From Jaltomata sinuosa (Eukaryota > Streptophyta > Magnoliopsida > Solanales > Solanaceae): DNA of 64,000 nt. Each line of letters begins with the position of its first letter. The first letter of the stretch is position 1. The stretch spans positions 1 through 64,000 of the forward strand of contig QJPP01005215.1 in NCBI GenBank assembly GCA_003996215.1, in the 5' to 3' direction. A program made the position numbers and the translations under genes. The notes under the pieces were generated by a model that was not told the origin of the DNA, ran no database searches, and saw nothing but the letters and a program-made list of their open reading frames with translations. This document shows positions 10,530 through 22,497 of this stretch, in pieces.

Positions 10530-12218
10530 TGTAACATCCCAAAATTCGAATCAGCTTTTAAACTTGAAATTTCTGAAAAACTATAAAATTCCCAGGGACC
10601 ACGGATCATTTAACGGGTCATCATTCAGGATGATGGTTCGTAGACTGACCCATGGTCTACTTGTTGGAAGTGTCTTTTCCTCAGTCTATGAGTCATTCGA
10701 CGGTTCATGGTTTGGAACCACGGCATGTCCTATGGACTATTCCTAGTTTTAGAGAACCCCCATAGAGGGTCCTGGAAAAGATGAGTTGGTTGATGACCCG
10801 TCATCTTGAACCACGGGTCTTCCTTCCATCCGTAGTTTCTGAGAATCAGAGGATCCCCAGTTTCCTAAGTCAAACCACGAGTCAACAGGATGGTTCATCA
10901 ATCTAAATCACGAACCATAGTGTGACTCATGGAATAAATTTCCAGTAGACCCCCACAAGTAGATTTTGGAACCACGGATCAGTTGACGAATCGTCATTCA
11001 GGGCAACGGTCCGTAGACTGACCTGTGGTCTCTGAAGCCGAACTTTTTCCAGCTTTTTCCTAATTATGTTCTACGGGTATTTTAGTTATTACTCACCATT
11101 TTTAACTCCTAAATGATGTCATTTTGACTATTTCTTGAAGGGTTTTTACCCCCATTTAGCCTAAGTCTTTCATTAACCCTCATTCATCTACCAAATTGGG
11201 AAAATAACTCCTTCAAGCTCCAAGTCTGAAGCTCCAAGTCTCAAGCTCCAAGTTCAAGTCTCCTTTTCTTTTCAATTTCAAGTGGGTTATCTTCAACCAA
11301 GGTATGTGGGTATTCAACAATGGGTTCCTTTCACCCTTTTGCCCAAAACCCCAAATTTCTATTTTGGATTTCATGAACTTTCAAATTAGGGTTCTTACCC
11401 AATTCTTATGGATTTTGCTATATATTGCCTTCTCATGATTTTATTATTAAATTCTATTAAATTGCATAATTTTGCATGGGTTTTTACATATGAACTTCTA
11501 TTTCATGAATTAAAGGTTAATTATAGTAACTCCTACATGCATGGATTGATTTAAGTAAATTGGGTATTTGATAGCGTGTATTCTCATGAACTTTCAAGCA
11601 AGTGCATGCCCAATTCCTATGTTCTATGAAAATATAGTTCCTTTACTTTGAACCTTGACTTTACTTCATGTTTAATGTCCTATATATTGATAATTTCTTA
11701 TACTGTCTCTTTTTATGAATAAGCTCATCTTAAGCATTCTTTAAGTATGTTTTATCATGATCATGCATATCTCACATACTCGGTACATCTTATAGTACTA
11801 ACACATATTTTGCGCTGCATCCTCTTGATGATGCAGATTTAGGTTCCCTCTCTCAGGCACGTGGCTAGAGACCGTAGGCCGTATCCAGTCAGTATTGGTG
11901 AGTCTTCATTATTCGAGGGCTAGTTATGATGCTATATAGTTTTAATTATTTACTTTCATACCTTGAGTTAGCTAGGGTCTTGTCCTAGTAACTCCTTATG
12001 TCATACGTAGAGGATTTTTAGACATAGACAGTATTCGGGTCTTTTTTGAATCATGTTCCTCTTGATTTTTATCTTATGGATAGAGTTATCTAATTTTTAC
12101 TATGCTTCCGCTATGCTTAATTGATATACCTGAGTTATGCTATGACCAAGAGTTAGCTTGGGGAACTTGTGGTCCCAGGTTCCGTGTTACATCTAGGGGG
12201 TAACCTCAGAGTGTGACA
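10530..12218 (+). repeat. G1 5' LTR, 1689 bp, internally deleted
   Basis: Begins TGTAACATCC and ends gtgTGACA. It aligns with the 3' LTR, but a block of about 440-455 bp (equivalent to about 18167-18622) is missing at about 11636. The lost part includes the stretch with 'aaccaagtccaaaac' and 'gttgccactgtaggttgcc'. The GC-rich degenerate repeats at about 10590-11045 are kept. Confidence 0.9.
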
Positions 12219-12222
12219 AACT

Positions 12223-12235
12223 TGGTATCAGAGCC
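12223..12235 (+). other. G1 primer-binding site (initiator tRNA-Met)
   Basis: TGGTATCAGAGCC, complementary to the 3' end of plant initiator tRNA-Met, four bases after the 5' LTR. It is where minus-strand cDNA synthesis would start. It is not itself a tRNA gene. Confidence 0.92.
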
Positions 12236-13420
12236 TCAGGTTCAAGATTTATAGGATCTCTGAAAGCCACATCGAGTAGAGTCTTTTTCATATATGTGAA
12301 GCACGCCACACTTATGAGAGGGAAGCTATGAGATGGTTTAGAAAAACTTCACTTCTTTCGTGATCATATTCCTATCCACCCTCAAGGTGGGGTAGCGACC
12401 CGAGTTCATGACTTTATCTGTATGAACCCACCAGAGTTCTGGAGTTCGAAAGTGAATGAAGATCCACTAAACTTTATTGATGAAGTGAAGAAAGTCTTTG
12501 ATGTGATACAAGTGGGTGGTGTTTATAGTGTCGAGTTGGCACCCTATTAACTCAAAGATGTAGCTCATATCTAGTTCACGCAATGGAAGGAAGATGGAGC
12601 TAAGGATGTGGTCCTTATGCCTTGGGAGTGTTTCGAGAGGGCTTTCCTCGACTGGTTCTTTCCCCGAGAGTTAAGACAAGCAAAGGCCGAGGAGTTTGTG
12701 AACTTAAGACAGGGATCCATGACCATTCAGGAGTACATTTTGAAGTTCACTCAGCTGTCTAGGTATGCTCCCTCTATGGTAGCGGACCCGCATGATCAGA
12801 TGAGTAATTTTATCTATGGGGTTTCAGATATGGTGAAGAAAAAGTGTAGGTTCGCTATGCTGTTGAGTGATATGAATATTTCCAGACTCATGACCCATGC
12901 TCACTAGATCAAGAGAGACAAGCTTAGGGAGATGTCTAGGGATAACAAGAGGGCTAGATCTGAGGGTTCAGGTTTTGTCCATCAGAGGTCCGGTGGCGGA
13001 CATCACTCCTTATTTCAGAAGAAGTCATCAGGACCCTTTCATTCTTCTACTAGTGATCTTACCCAGGCCTCGAGGCCTCATCATGATCAAACAAGTAGAG
13101 GATCTGGTTCCTATTTGTAGTTTCAGGGAAGTGTTGCTAAGGTATCTTCCCACCCTATTTGCAGCAAGTGTGGGTAGAATCACCTGGGAGAATGTCATTT
13201 GGGCACGGGTGCATGCTTTAGGTATGGACAGGCTGGACACATGATTAGAGATTTCCCTTTCTCTAAGAAGGGTAAGGGAGGTGGTAGGGCTCATTCTGCT
13301 TCAGCAGCCCCTGGAGGTCGACCAGCCTCGCAAGGCACATCTTCTAGTTTTGGTGGTTAGCGCCAGAATTGCCTTTATGCCATTTCCTCTCGTCAGGACC
13401 AGGAGATTTCCCCAGATGTT
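12236..13420 (+). pseudogene. gag: G1 leader and gag remnant
   Basis: The recognisable part runs from VHDFICMNPPEFWSSKVNED (about 12407) through VLMPWECFERAFLDWFFP, LRQAKAEEFVNLRQGSMTIQEY and FTQLSRYAPSMVADP to the nucleocapsid. The expected N-terminal region (C still starts MPPRC at 43562) appears lost between the leader and about 12365. Stops lie at PY*LKD, HI*FTQ, HAH*IKRD and GSYL*F. Two zinc motifs remain: a CSKCG-NHLGEC type and CFRYGQAGHMIRDF, where the second and last Cys are gone. Gag would form the virus-like particle and bind RNA. Frame changes near 12900 and 13130 split it. Confidence 0.85.
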
Positions 13421-16400
13421 GTTAATGATATGTTGAAAGTCTTCTCTCTTGATGCGTATGATTTGTTGGACCCCGGTGCATCCTTACCTTTTGTGACCCC
13501 TTATGTAGCATGCAAATTCAAAATTTATCCTGAATTGCTTTTAGAACCCTTTTGTGTTTCTACTCCTGTTGGTGATTAAGTCGTAGACAAAAGAATCTTC
13601 CGAAATTGCCATATCTCAGTACTTCATAGAGTTGCTTCAGCAGATTTGGTAGAGTTGGAGATGACTGATTTTGATGTTATTCTTGGTGTGGATTGATTGC
13701 ACGCTTGTTATGCTTCGGTTGATTGTCATACTCGGGTTGTCAGTTTCAAGTTTCCAAATGAACTCGTCCTAAAGTGGAAAGGTAGTCCCCCATCCTCGAA
13801 AGATCATTTTATATCTTATCTTAAGGCTAGGAAGATAATTTTTAGGGGTTATGTTTATCACATAGTTTGGGTTATGGACATGGAGTTCGAAACCCCATCC
13901 TTTTAGTCTGTTCCTGTTGTGAATGAGTTTCCAGAAGTGTTTCCCAAAGATTTGCCTGGAGTCCCTCACGAGCGGGAAATTGACTTTGGGATAGATCTTC
14001 TTCCAGATACGAATCCTATCTCTATTCCTCCCTATAGAATGGCTCTCGCAGAACTTAAAGAGTTAAAGGATTATTTGAAGGATCTTTTTGATAAGGGTTT
14101 CATCAGGCCTAGCATTTCTAAATGGGGTGCCCTATTTTTGTTTGTACAGAAGAAAGATAGTTCCCTCAGAATGTGTATTACAACCGTCAGTTGAATAAGG
14201 TCAGAATTAAGAATAAGTATCCCATTCCTAGAATTGATGACTTGTTCGACCAGCTTCAGGGTGCTAGTTTCTTCTCCAAGATCGACTTTAGATCTGGTTA
14301 TCATCAGCTTTGTGTTCTCAAGTGCGATATCGATAAGACAACCTTCAGGACTTTGTATAGTCATTATGAGTTTGTTGTGATGTATTTTGGTCTAACGAAT
14401 GCTCCTGCAGCTTTTATCGATTTGATTAACCGTGTGTTCAAACAATATCTGGATATGTTTATGATTGTGTTCATTGATAATATCCTTATCTACTGTCGGA
14501 GTGAGGAGGAGCATGCAGACCATTTGAGAGTGGTGTTTCAAACTCTCAAGGACCGGCAGTTATTTGCTAAGATTAGCAAGTGTGAATTTTGGATACAGTC
14601 TGTTGCTTTTCTAGGTCATATTGTGACTAGAGATGGTATTAGAGTTGATTCTCAAAAGAATGAGGCAGCAATGAACTGTCCTAGACCCACATCCCTTCTG
14701 ATATTAGGAGTTTTTTGGGTTTGGCTGGTTACTACTGGAGATTTGTGGAAGGATTTTCTTCTATTGTTGTCCCTTTGACTCGATTGACTCAGAAGAAAGT
14801 GAAATTTCTGTGGTCCAATCTATGTGAGAAGAACTTTCAGGAATTGAAGACTAGATTGACCATAGCTCCAGTATTGGCTCTACTCGAGGGCCTAGAGGAC
14901 TTTGTTGTGTATTGTGATGCTTCTAGGATTGGTTTGGGTCGTGTTTTGATGCAGCATGGTAAAGTGATTGCTTATGCTTCGTGATAGCTTAAGACTCATG
15001 AGAAGAACTACCATACTCATGATCTTGAGTTAGCACCCGTGGTCTTTGCTTTGAAGATTTGGAGATGCTACTTGTATGGTGTTCATGTGGATGTGTTCAC
15101 CGATCATAAGAGTCTTCAATATGTGTTCACTCAAAAGGAATTGAATCTGCGTCAAAAGAGATGGCTTGAGCTTCTTATGGATTATGACATGAGTGTGCTT
15201 TACCATCCGGGTAAGGCCAATGTGATGGTGGATGCACTCAGTAGATTGTCCATCGGTAGTGTGTTTTCAGTCGAAGACGAGAAGAAAGAATTGGTTAAGG
15301 CGGTTCATAGGCTTGCTCGATTGGGAGTTCACCTTATGGACTCGATAAAAGGTGGTGTTATTGTTCAGAATTGTTCTGAATCATCTTTGTTAGAGGAAGT
15401 TAAGGAAAATCAAGACAGTGATTCTATTTTACTTCAGTTAAAGGGAGCAGTCCATCAATAAAAAGTTAAGGTTTTCTCCCAAGGGGGAGATGGTGTGGTT
15501 CGCTATCAGGGTCAATTGTGTGTGCCAGATGTAGATGGGTTGAGATAAAAGATTCTGACTGAGGCTCATAGTTCCAGATATTCTATAGACCCTGGTGCCA
15601 CCAAGATGTACCGTGATCTACGGAAAGTCTATTGGTGGAATGGTATGAAGAAGGACATAGACGGTTTTGTGGCTAAGTGTCCCAACTGTCAGCAACTGAA
15701 GGTAAAGAATCAGTGACTAGGTGGCATGACTCATAATATTGACCTTCCTACTTGGAAGTGGGAAGCTATAAATATGGACTTCATCACAGGTTTGCCTCGT
15801 ACTTGAAGGCAATACGATTCGATTTGGGTGATTATCGATCGGATGACTAAGTCATCCTACTTCTTAGCTATTAAGACTACGGATTCAGCGGATCATTATA
15901 CCAGACTCTACATCTGGGAGATAGTCCGATTACATGGTGTCCCACTGTCCATCATTTCATATAGAGGTACTCAGTTTACCTCCCAGTTTTGGAGATCATT
16001 TTAGAGGGGTCTTGGTACTTAGGTGAAGCTTAACACAACTTTTTACCCATAGACGGATGGTCAGGCAGAGCATACTATTCAGACCTTGGAGGATATGTTG
16101 AGGGCTTACGTGATTGACTTCTTATCGAGGTAATTGGGATGATCACTCACCTCTTATTGAGTTTGCCTACAACAACAATTTTCACTCTAGCATCCAGATG
16201 GCTCCTTATGAGGCCTTTTATGGACGAAGGTGTAGTTCTCCTATTGGTTGGTTTGAGGTAGGTGAGGCAGTTTTGATTGGTCCGAATTCAGTTCATGAGA
16301 CTATGGAGAAGGTTCATCTTATTAGAGAGAGGTTGAATACCGCTCAGAGTCGACAAAAATCACATGCGGATGTGAGAAGAAGGGAGTTGAAATTTTAAGT

Positions 16401-16836
16401 TGATGATTGGCTTTTTCTGAAAGTGTCACCCATGAAGGGTGTGATGAGATTTGGCAAGAAAGGGAAGCTTAGTTCCCATTTTGTGGGTCCTTATAGGATT
16501 TTGAGGAGAGTTGGTGGCGTTGCTTATGAGTTGTATTTGCCAACAGAATTAGAAGTGGTTTATACGATTTTCCATGTTTCCTTGTTAAAGAAGTTTGTTG
16601 GTGATCCAACCTTGATTATTCCTTTAGAAGATGTGAATGTGAAGGATAGCCTTACTTACGGGGAATTTCTGATGGATATTTTTGATCGTCAGATTTAGAG
16701 GTTGAGAAACAAAGAAGTCACTTCGGTAAAGGTTCTATGGAGAAATCAACTTGTTGAGGGAGCTACTTGGGAAGCAGAATCAGCCATGAAGGCCAAGTAC
16801 CCTCATCTCTTCCCTTCCGATTCCGGTTCATCTTGA
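13421..16836 (+). pseudogene. pol: G1 pol remnant: protease, RT, RNase H, integrase, chromodomain-like tail
   Basis: Order and condition: protease around 13460 (LLDPGASLPFVTPY; the D-S/T-G site reads DPG), RT about 13919-14640 (NEFPEVFPKDLPG, IRPSISKWGA, RSGYHQL; the metal box reads FIDNIL, so one catalytic Asp is lost), and frameshifts at about 14170 and 14700. RNase H is about 14890-15260 (DFVVYCDASRIGLGRVLM, FTDHKSLQYVF, GKANVMVDALSR). Integrase zinc region is about 15560-15700 (IHPG changed to IDPG; CPNCQQ kept). The core has MDFITGLPRT* and ISYRGTQFTSQF, where the second catalytic Asp is Tyr. The C-terminal tail keeps GKKGKLSSHFVGPYRI, HVSLLKKFVGDPTL and LWRNQLVEGATWEAE, ending at TGA 16834-16836. 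Confidence 0.9.
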
Positions 16837-17053
16837 GATAATAGTTTCCTCCTTAGTGTGTTTCTCTGATCCTATCCCATCAGTTTCTCTCATGATCCTA
16901 GCATGCATTCATGTTTTCGAAGTTGATTCAGTCATGTTTTAAGTTGAAACGTTCAGTCCTTATGTTTATTCCTTGGTTTTCCATGTTTTGTTATTGGTTG
17001 GGCTATTTATCTCTCCAAGAGTACTTTCTTAGTCTTCATTCGAGGACGAATGA

Positions 17054-17070
17054 TCCCAAGGGGGAGATAT
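17054..17070 (+). other. G1 polypurine tract
   Basis: Purine-rich AAGGGGGAGA inside tcccaagggggagatat, directly before the 3' LTR at 17071. The spacer from the pol stop (16837) to here shows no other feature. Confidence 0.85.
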
Positions 17071-19199
17071 TGTAAACCCTAGAATTCGATTCAGCTTTTA
17101 AACTTGAAATTTCTTAAAAACTGTAAAATTTGCAGGGATCACGAATCAGTTGACGGGTCATCATTCGGGATTACGGTCCATAGACTGACCCATGGTCTAC
17201 TTGTTAGTTGTGTCCTTCCCTCAGTCTACGAGTCATTCGATGGTTCTTGGTTTGGAACCACGACCCCTCATATGGACTCGTAGTTCCTATTTTCAAAGGA
17301 CCCCCATAAAGGGTCTTGGACAAGACGAGTTGGTTGACGACCAGTCATCTTGAACCATGGGTCATCCTTCCATTCGTAGTTCCTGAAAATCAGAGGATCC
17401 CCAGTTTCCTAAGTCAAACCATGAGTCAACAGGATGTTCCATCATTCTGAATCACAGACCATAGTGTGACTCGTGGAATGAATTTCCAGTAGACCCCCAG
17501 AAGTAGCTTTCGGAACCACGGATTGGTTGACGAGTCATCATTCAGGACGACGGTCCGTAGACTGACCCGTGGTCTCTGAAGCCGAACTTTTTTCAGCTTT
17601 TTCCTAATAATGTTCCAGGGATGTTTTAGTCATTACCCACCCTTTTAACTCCTAAATGATGTCGTTTTTACAATTTCTAGAAGGGTTTTTACCCCCATTT
17701 AGCCAAAGTCTTTCATTAACCCTCATTCATCTACCAAATTGGGAAAAGAACTCCTTCAAGCTCCAAGTTTCAAGCTCCAACTTCAAGTCTCCTTTTATTT
17801 TTGATTTCAAGTGGGTTAGCTTCATCCAAGGTATGTGGCTATTCAACAATAGGTTCCTTTCACCCTTGTGCCCAAAACCCTAAATTCTTATTTTTCGATT
17901 TTATGAACTTTCAAATTAGGGTTCTTACCCAATTCTTATGGGTTTTGCTATAAATTGCCTTCTCATGATTTTATTATGAAATTCTATTAAATTGCATGAT
18001 TTTGAATGGATTTTTACATATGAACTCCTATTACATAAATCGAAGGTTGCTTATGGTAAATCCTACATGCATGGATTGATTTAAGTAAATTGGGTATTTG
18101 ATAGCATGTATTCTCATGAAATTTCAAGCAAGTGCATGCCTAGTTCCTATATTCTATGAAAATATATGTTATTATGAAAATTGAACTAGATTCATGCAAG
18201 TTTTCAAGTTATAAATTATTATGCAAGACAAGACACCCGATGTGACATCAATGCTCATGAATCCTTTTCTAATTCAAGGTTCATGTGTAGTATGAAGATC
18301 CGAGATATGATCATGTTTATGAACAACCTTGACATCTAGATATGTCACATGTATGTGAGCCTCGTGTTATATGTTTTGGGAGTAGTATTTAGCATCGAGC
18401 GATGAGGGTTCTAGATAAACCAAGTCCAAAACTATGTTGCCACTGTAGGTTGCCCTCCGTGGCTTATGAAAGGATCCTTACGACATAGTTCTAACTTTTG
18501 CCGGTTGGGATAACCTTTTTTAGTGTGGGTGCATGACACTGGACTCCATGTAGATCATCATGGTTTATGTCGGTTAAGAGAAACTCCCACATGATTATTT
18601 TCAAGCTATTAAGTTATATGATACTTTACTTTGAACCTTGACTTTACTTCATGTTTTATGTCCTATATCTTGATAATTTCTTATACTATCTCTTTTTATG
18701 AATGAGCTCATCTTAAGTATGTTTTAAGTATGTTTTATCATGATCATGCATATCTCACATACTCGGTATATTCTATAGTACAGACGCATATTCTGTGTTG
18801 CATCCTCTTGATGATGCAAATTTAGGTTCCCTCCCTCAGGCACGTGGCTAGAGACCGCAGGCCATATCCAGTCAGTGTTGGTGAGTACTCATTATTCGAG
18901 GACTAGTTATGACTCTATCTAGTTTCCATTATTTACTTTCGTACATTGAGTTAGCTAGGGTCTTGTCTTAGCCACTCCTTATGTCATGTGTAGAGGCTTT
19001 TCAGACATAGACAGTATTCGAGTCTTTTTCAAATCATGACCTCTTGATTTTTATCTTATGGATTGAGTTATTTAATTCTTACTATGCTTCTGTTATGCTT
19101 AATTGATATACTTGAGTTATGCTATGACCAAGGGTTAGCTTGGGGCACTTCTGATCCCAGGTCTCGTGTTACATCTAGGGGGTAACCTCGGGCATGACA
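17071..19199 (+). repeat. G1 3' LTR, 2129 bp
   Basis: Starts TGTAAACCCT and ends gcatgaca. Full-length partner of the 5' LTR, with the same GC-rich degenerate repeats at about 17130-17585 (variants of tgacccatggtc and accacgg). It keeps the block missing from the 5' LTR. Confidence 0.92.
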
Positions 19200-19204
19200 A
19201 ATAG
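19200..19204. repeat. TSD of G1, right copy (AATAG)
   Basis: Exact repeat of 10525-10529. Confidence 0.9.
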
Positions 19205-20016
19205 GCACTAGTCGAAGACACTATACTAACTATAAATTCATTAGGAACCCCACCTAAAGCAAGAAACTATCCGAAGCTAGGCTATGGTAACTCATTCTAA
19301 TCTAAAGGTACTACACAATTAATGCCAAGTCCTGAAATAGATACAACCACCTAGACTGAGGATTCCAACCACCATTTTATGCTAAATTGGCTAATCAAGC
19401 TACACGGATCATAAACACCTATATAACCATATTTAAACCCAAAAAACCCCACCAATATTTAGAAAATTACCATATGAACACCTTAATTGAGTAAAGTCTA
19501 AAAGTAGGTAAGCCATAACCTACCTGGAGACTTAACACATGCTCCCGAATCCACTACACCAGAGCTTTTCTCTTCTGAGAAGCCTTTGACAGCTGCCATA
19601 CTATCAAAATAATAATGCATTAAAAGAAGAAGAACAATACCGATATTGAAAATTTACATTCCGGGTCAAAAATTGGGTGAAAATCACTCATGGGGCCCAC
19701 TTATGGAATCAGAAAATTGAACCTGTAATTATATTCCTCGTGGGACAAGGATCACATGCTCAAAATTTGAGCATTTCCAGCCCTCAAACCTGAGCCAAAA
19801 ATAGTCCCACAAATTCAAGAGAAAACAAGAACTAAATAGAGGAATCGACAGAATAAAGGCTGGAAACTTACTAGCTTTAAGGCGGAAGAATGATGACAGA
19901 CAAGAAGAAATAGACCCCAAGCTTTATAGGATAAACCCACAAAAAATTCTTGAGCTTAGAGCTCTAAAAATAGAGGAATTATCGATTGAAAGTGGTTTGA
20001 AAACAATGAGAAAACA

Positions 20017-20024
20017 ATTATATA
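20017..20024 (-). promoter_or_regulatory. Candidate TATA box of the S1 LTR
   Basis: Reverse-strand TATATAAT just downstream, in LTR direction, of the GC-rich island. Position fits a U3 core promoter; no transcription evidence is available. Confidence 0.4.
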
Positions 20025-20192
20025 TTGCAAGGACATTGCCCTTTGCGGAAGCACGGAGGCCACCCCAAACGTGACCCTCTTGTCATGAAGGCAGAGAGGA
20101 AATAGAGTCGAGGTCGCGAACGTGGTAGAGCCACCACAAATGCGGGCCTGCGAACACAGCCAACCGCTTTTTGAACGCGAAGGGTTAAGTTC

Positions 20193-21174
20193 GGCTGTAC
20201 TAGGGAAAACAAGCAATTTTTACCAAGCTCAAAACACTCAGATGGACTCTTGCGATTCTTTCAGAACCCTGCGCAGGCAGACAAAAATGCTACCCTATAA
20301 AAATGACACTCCGAATTCAATAGAATCAATGAAATATCCAACCATGATAATTTCGATGAAAAAGTGGGTCCCACACTCAAAATATCCATTTTAACTAAAA
20401 ACCAACCATTATCTCAATATGTGTCCGGAAGCCTTGAGATCCAAACCAAAGGTCCCACTAGCCCAAAGTACACGCTTTGGAGCTTATGGTGCTGACAAAA
20501 TTCTCATCCAAGATGGTTTACTCAGAATATTGACCAAAGTCAACTCTTTCAACTTAAAAAGTTTCAGAATAAGAAAATTGACTTAAAACACAAATGAACT
20601 ACCCAAAAACCAAACTGTGAATCCCAACAAGTTATAAATGACTTATAGAGGTTGTGAGAAGATTTAAACCCTGTGATTAATTTGGCTGTACTAAGGAAAA
20701 CAAGCAATTTTTACCAAGCTCAAAACACTCAGATGGACTCTTGCGATTCATTCAGAACCCTGCGCAGGCAGACAAAAATGCTACCCTACAAAAATGACAC
20801 TCCAAATTCAATAGAATCAATGAAATATCCAACCATGATAATTTCAATGAAAAAGTGGATCCCACACTCAAAACCTCCATTTTAACTAAAAACCAACCAT
20901 TATCTCAAAATGTATCCGGAAGCCTTGAGATCCAAACCAAAGGTCCCACTAGCCCAAAGTACACGCTTTGGAGCTTATGGTGCTGACGAAATTCTCATCC
21001 AAGATGGTTTACTCAGAATATTGATCAAAGTCAACTCTTTCAACTTAAAAAGTTTCCAAATAAGAAAATTGACTTAAAACACAAATGAACTACCCAAAAA
21101 CCAAACTGTCAATCCCAACAAGTTATAAATGACTTATAGCGGTTGTGAGAAGATTTAAAATACTGAAAACGAAT
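20193..21174. repeat. 491-bp direct tandem duplication inside S1
   Basis: Two copies: from about 20193 (ggctgtactagggaaaacaa) and from about 20684 (ggctgtactaaggaaaacaa). Anchors at 20650 and 21141 give the same 491-bp offset. Copies differ by scattered substitutions and are separated by about 11-15 unique bases (ccctgtgattaat). The short frames found in both copies are a by-product of the repeat. Confidence 0.9.
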
Positions 21175-21208
21175 GAAAATAGAAAAAATAACCTAGAGGG
21201 TCATTACA

Positions 21209-22047
21209 TATTCCATGATTATTTTTTGAGCTAGGAAGTGCAAATAATTAACTTGTGACACGAGCATCTAGCTGGTTCCCAAAAGGTTTTGCTATTTTAA
21301 AGGGACATCTAAATTTTTAATTCATTATGGTAGTGTAAAGTCCAGGGCATTTTATGTCCTTTAGTTATCGATAAATTATGATTCTAATCCTTGATATTTC
21401 TGACTAAATACATTTAATCTTTAATTACTTTAAATGAGCATTTTTGATCTTTTTCCTTGGGAAATTCACAATGTTTTAAAATTATTGATCATTCAACCAT
21501 TTAATTACCCATGTGTAGTGTTAAAATTGTGATATCACTACATATTTAAGGTTAACATACATATAAATACTCCAAATATAATATATTTACTACATAAAGG
21601 AATCAAAGATATACATTTTGATTAATTGAATATTAAATATGCTAATTCATATAATATAAAGATCAAAATTAAAATTTATAATAATCGAGGTATCAAAAGT
21701 ATTATTATCCTTGATTATTTTGTTATTTAGACTTTTGAACCACTCATCTAAGGCTAAAATAATTAATTTATAATGACATTACCAATTTAGAATCCTAAGG
21801 AATATCTAGTTCAATAGGGTAATATTTTAATACATTTACTTATATTATATGATAAGACAAACATAGGCTTTTAATATTTTACCATTCATAGTCATCTAGT
21901 TATGATTTTACTATATAGTTCTTTTATTATCGGTGTAAGAAAAGGTAATAGTTTTTGTCACACCCCAAAAGAGGAGAAATATGACCAAAGATGTCCTGTG
22001 AAATTACCTTAATTTATGCCAATTAAATAGACTTTCCATGTCTATAA
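21209..22047. other. AT-rich non-coding stretch, origin unclear
   Basis: About 840 bp, strongly AT-rich, with no open frame of note and no motif I recognise from the retroelements. It could be old intergenic DNA or a heavily decayed repeat. A tgtcacacccc word near 21957 looks like a reverse LTR end but has no supporting structure. Confidence 0.4.
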
Positions 22048-22497
22048 TTGTTACGACCCAAAATCTACATGTCGTGAAGGCACCTACACTATAACCAATC
22101 TCATGGTTATTTTGTATTTTCAGCCACTTTTCCATGTCTAACCCTCCTTGTAGCTTCTATAAGTTATTTGTAACTTGCGGTGATGGGTGAAATAATTCTC
22201 AAGGAAATGAGATGGGTTTCAAAGAAGTTTTTTCAATTTTGAAGTTTAGTTTTGGGAAAGTTTGACCAATGTAAGCATTTCAGGAAAACGAGATTAAAAT
22301 CAAATTCAATGATTTTGTTAGGTCCGATGGTGATTTTTAACTTAATTGGGTGGGTTGTATGGATCTCGAGGCTTTTGAGAGTGATTCAAGTCGTTCATTG
22401 AATTTTTGAGTTTTAAACGAATCAAGGTTAACCACTGTCAACATTTGGTCAAGGAAATCTCAAATAGGTGATTTGATGACTCTAACAGGTCCAAAAT
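22048..22497 (+). repeat. LTR-like host fragment left of S2, with an inverted LTR-end snippet
   Basis: First about 45 bases (tgttacgaccc to aaggcacctac) look like the reverse-strand end of an A/B/D-lineage LTR. The next part (from about 22098: ctcatggttattttgtattttc) looks like a forward LTR start, as at 26966. The remainder to 22497 is a diverged forward LTR. The S2 solo LTR interrupts it after AAAAT. Confidence 0.5.
22493..22497. repeat. TSD of S2, left copy (AAAAT)
   Basis: AAAAT directly before the TG of S2; repeated exactly at 25946-25950. Confidence 0.85.

Larger units (their letters stand above)
10530..19199 (+). mobile_element. G1: structurally complete Ty3/gypsy (Tekay/Del-like) element, 8670 bp
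   Basis: LTR (10530-12218), initiator tRNA-Met primer site (12223-12235), gag, pol, polypurine tract, LTR (17071-19199), flanked by AATAG. All landmarks are in place, but no long frame is open: gag, protease, RT and integrase carry stops, frameshifts and active-site changes, so it is a dead copy. It sits inside the reverse-strand LTR S1 and is younger than it. The closest relatives in the window are C and R1. Confidence 0.95.
19205..21208 (-). repeat. S1 LTR, right part (reverse strand), ending TCATTACA
   Basis: Continuation of the LTR begun at 9909. It ends gagggtcattaca, the reverse complement of TGTAATGACCCTC, the LTR start of A and B. Together the two parts give about 2.6 kb, including a 491-bp tandem duplication. 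On the reverse strand a GC-rich island (about 20040-20190) is followed by a TATA-like box (20017-20024). The flanks (ATAAT before 9909, TATTC after 21208) do not match, and neither side shows a primer site or pre-LTR motif. It is therefore an LTR remnant without a TSD. Confidence 0.7.

Noticed and set aside
12223..12235. Possible tRNA gene fragments (also at 31094, 43758, 53010, 57423)
   Set aside because: Only the 12-13 bases complementary to the initiator tRNA 3' end are present, directly after LTR ends; they are primer-binding sites.
21209..22047. Possible matrix-attachment region or host intergenic gene
   Set aside because: AT-richness alone is weak evidence; no open frame, splice pattern or motif supports a gene or defined element.
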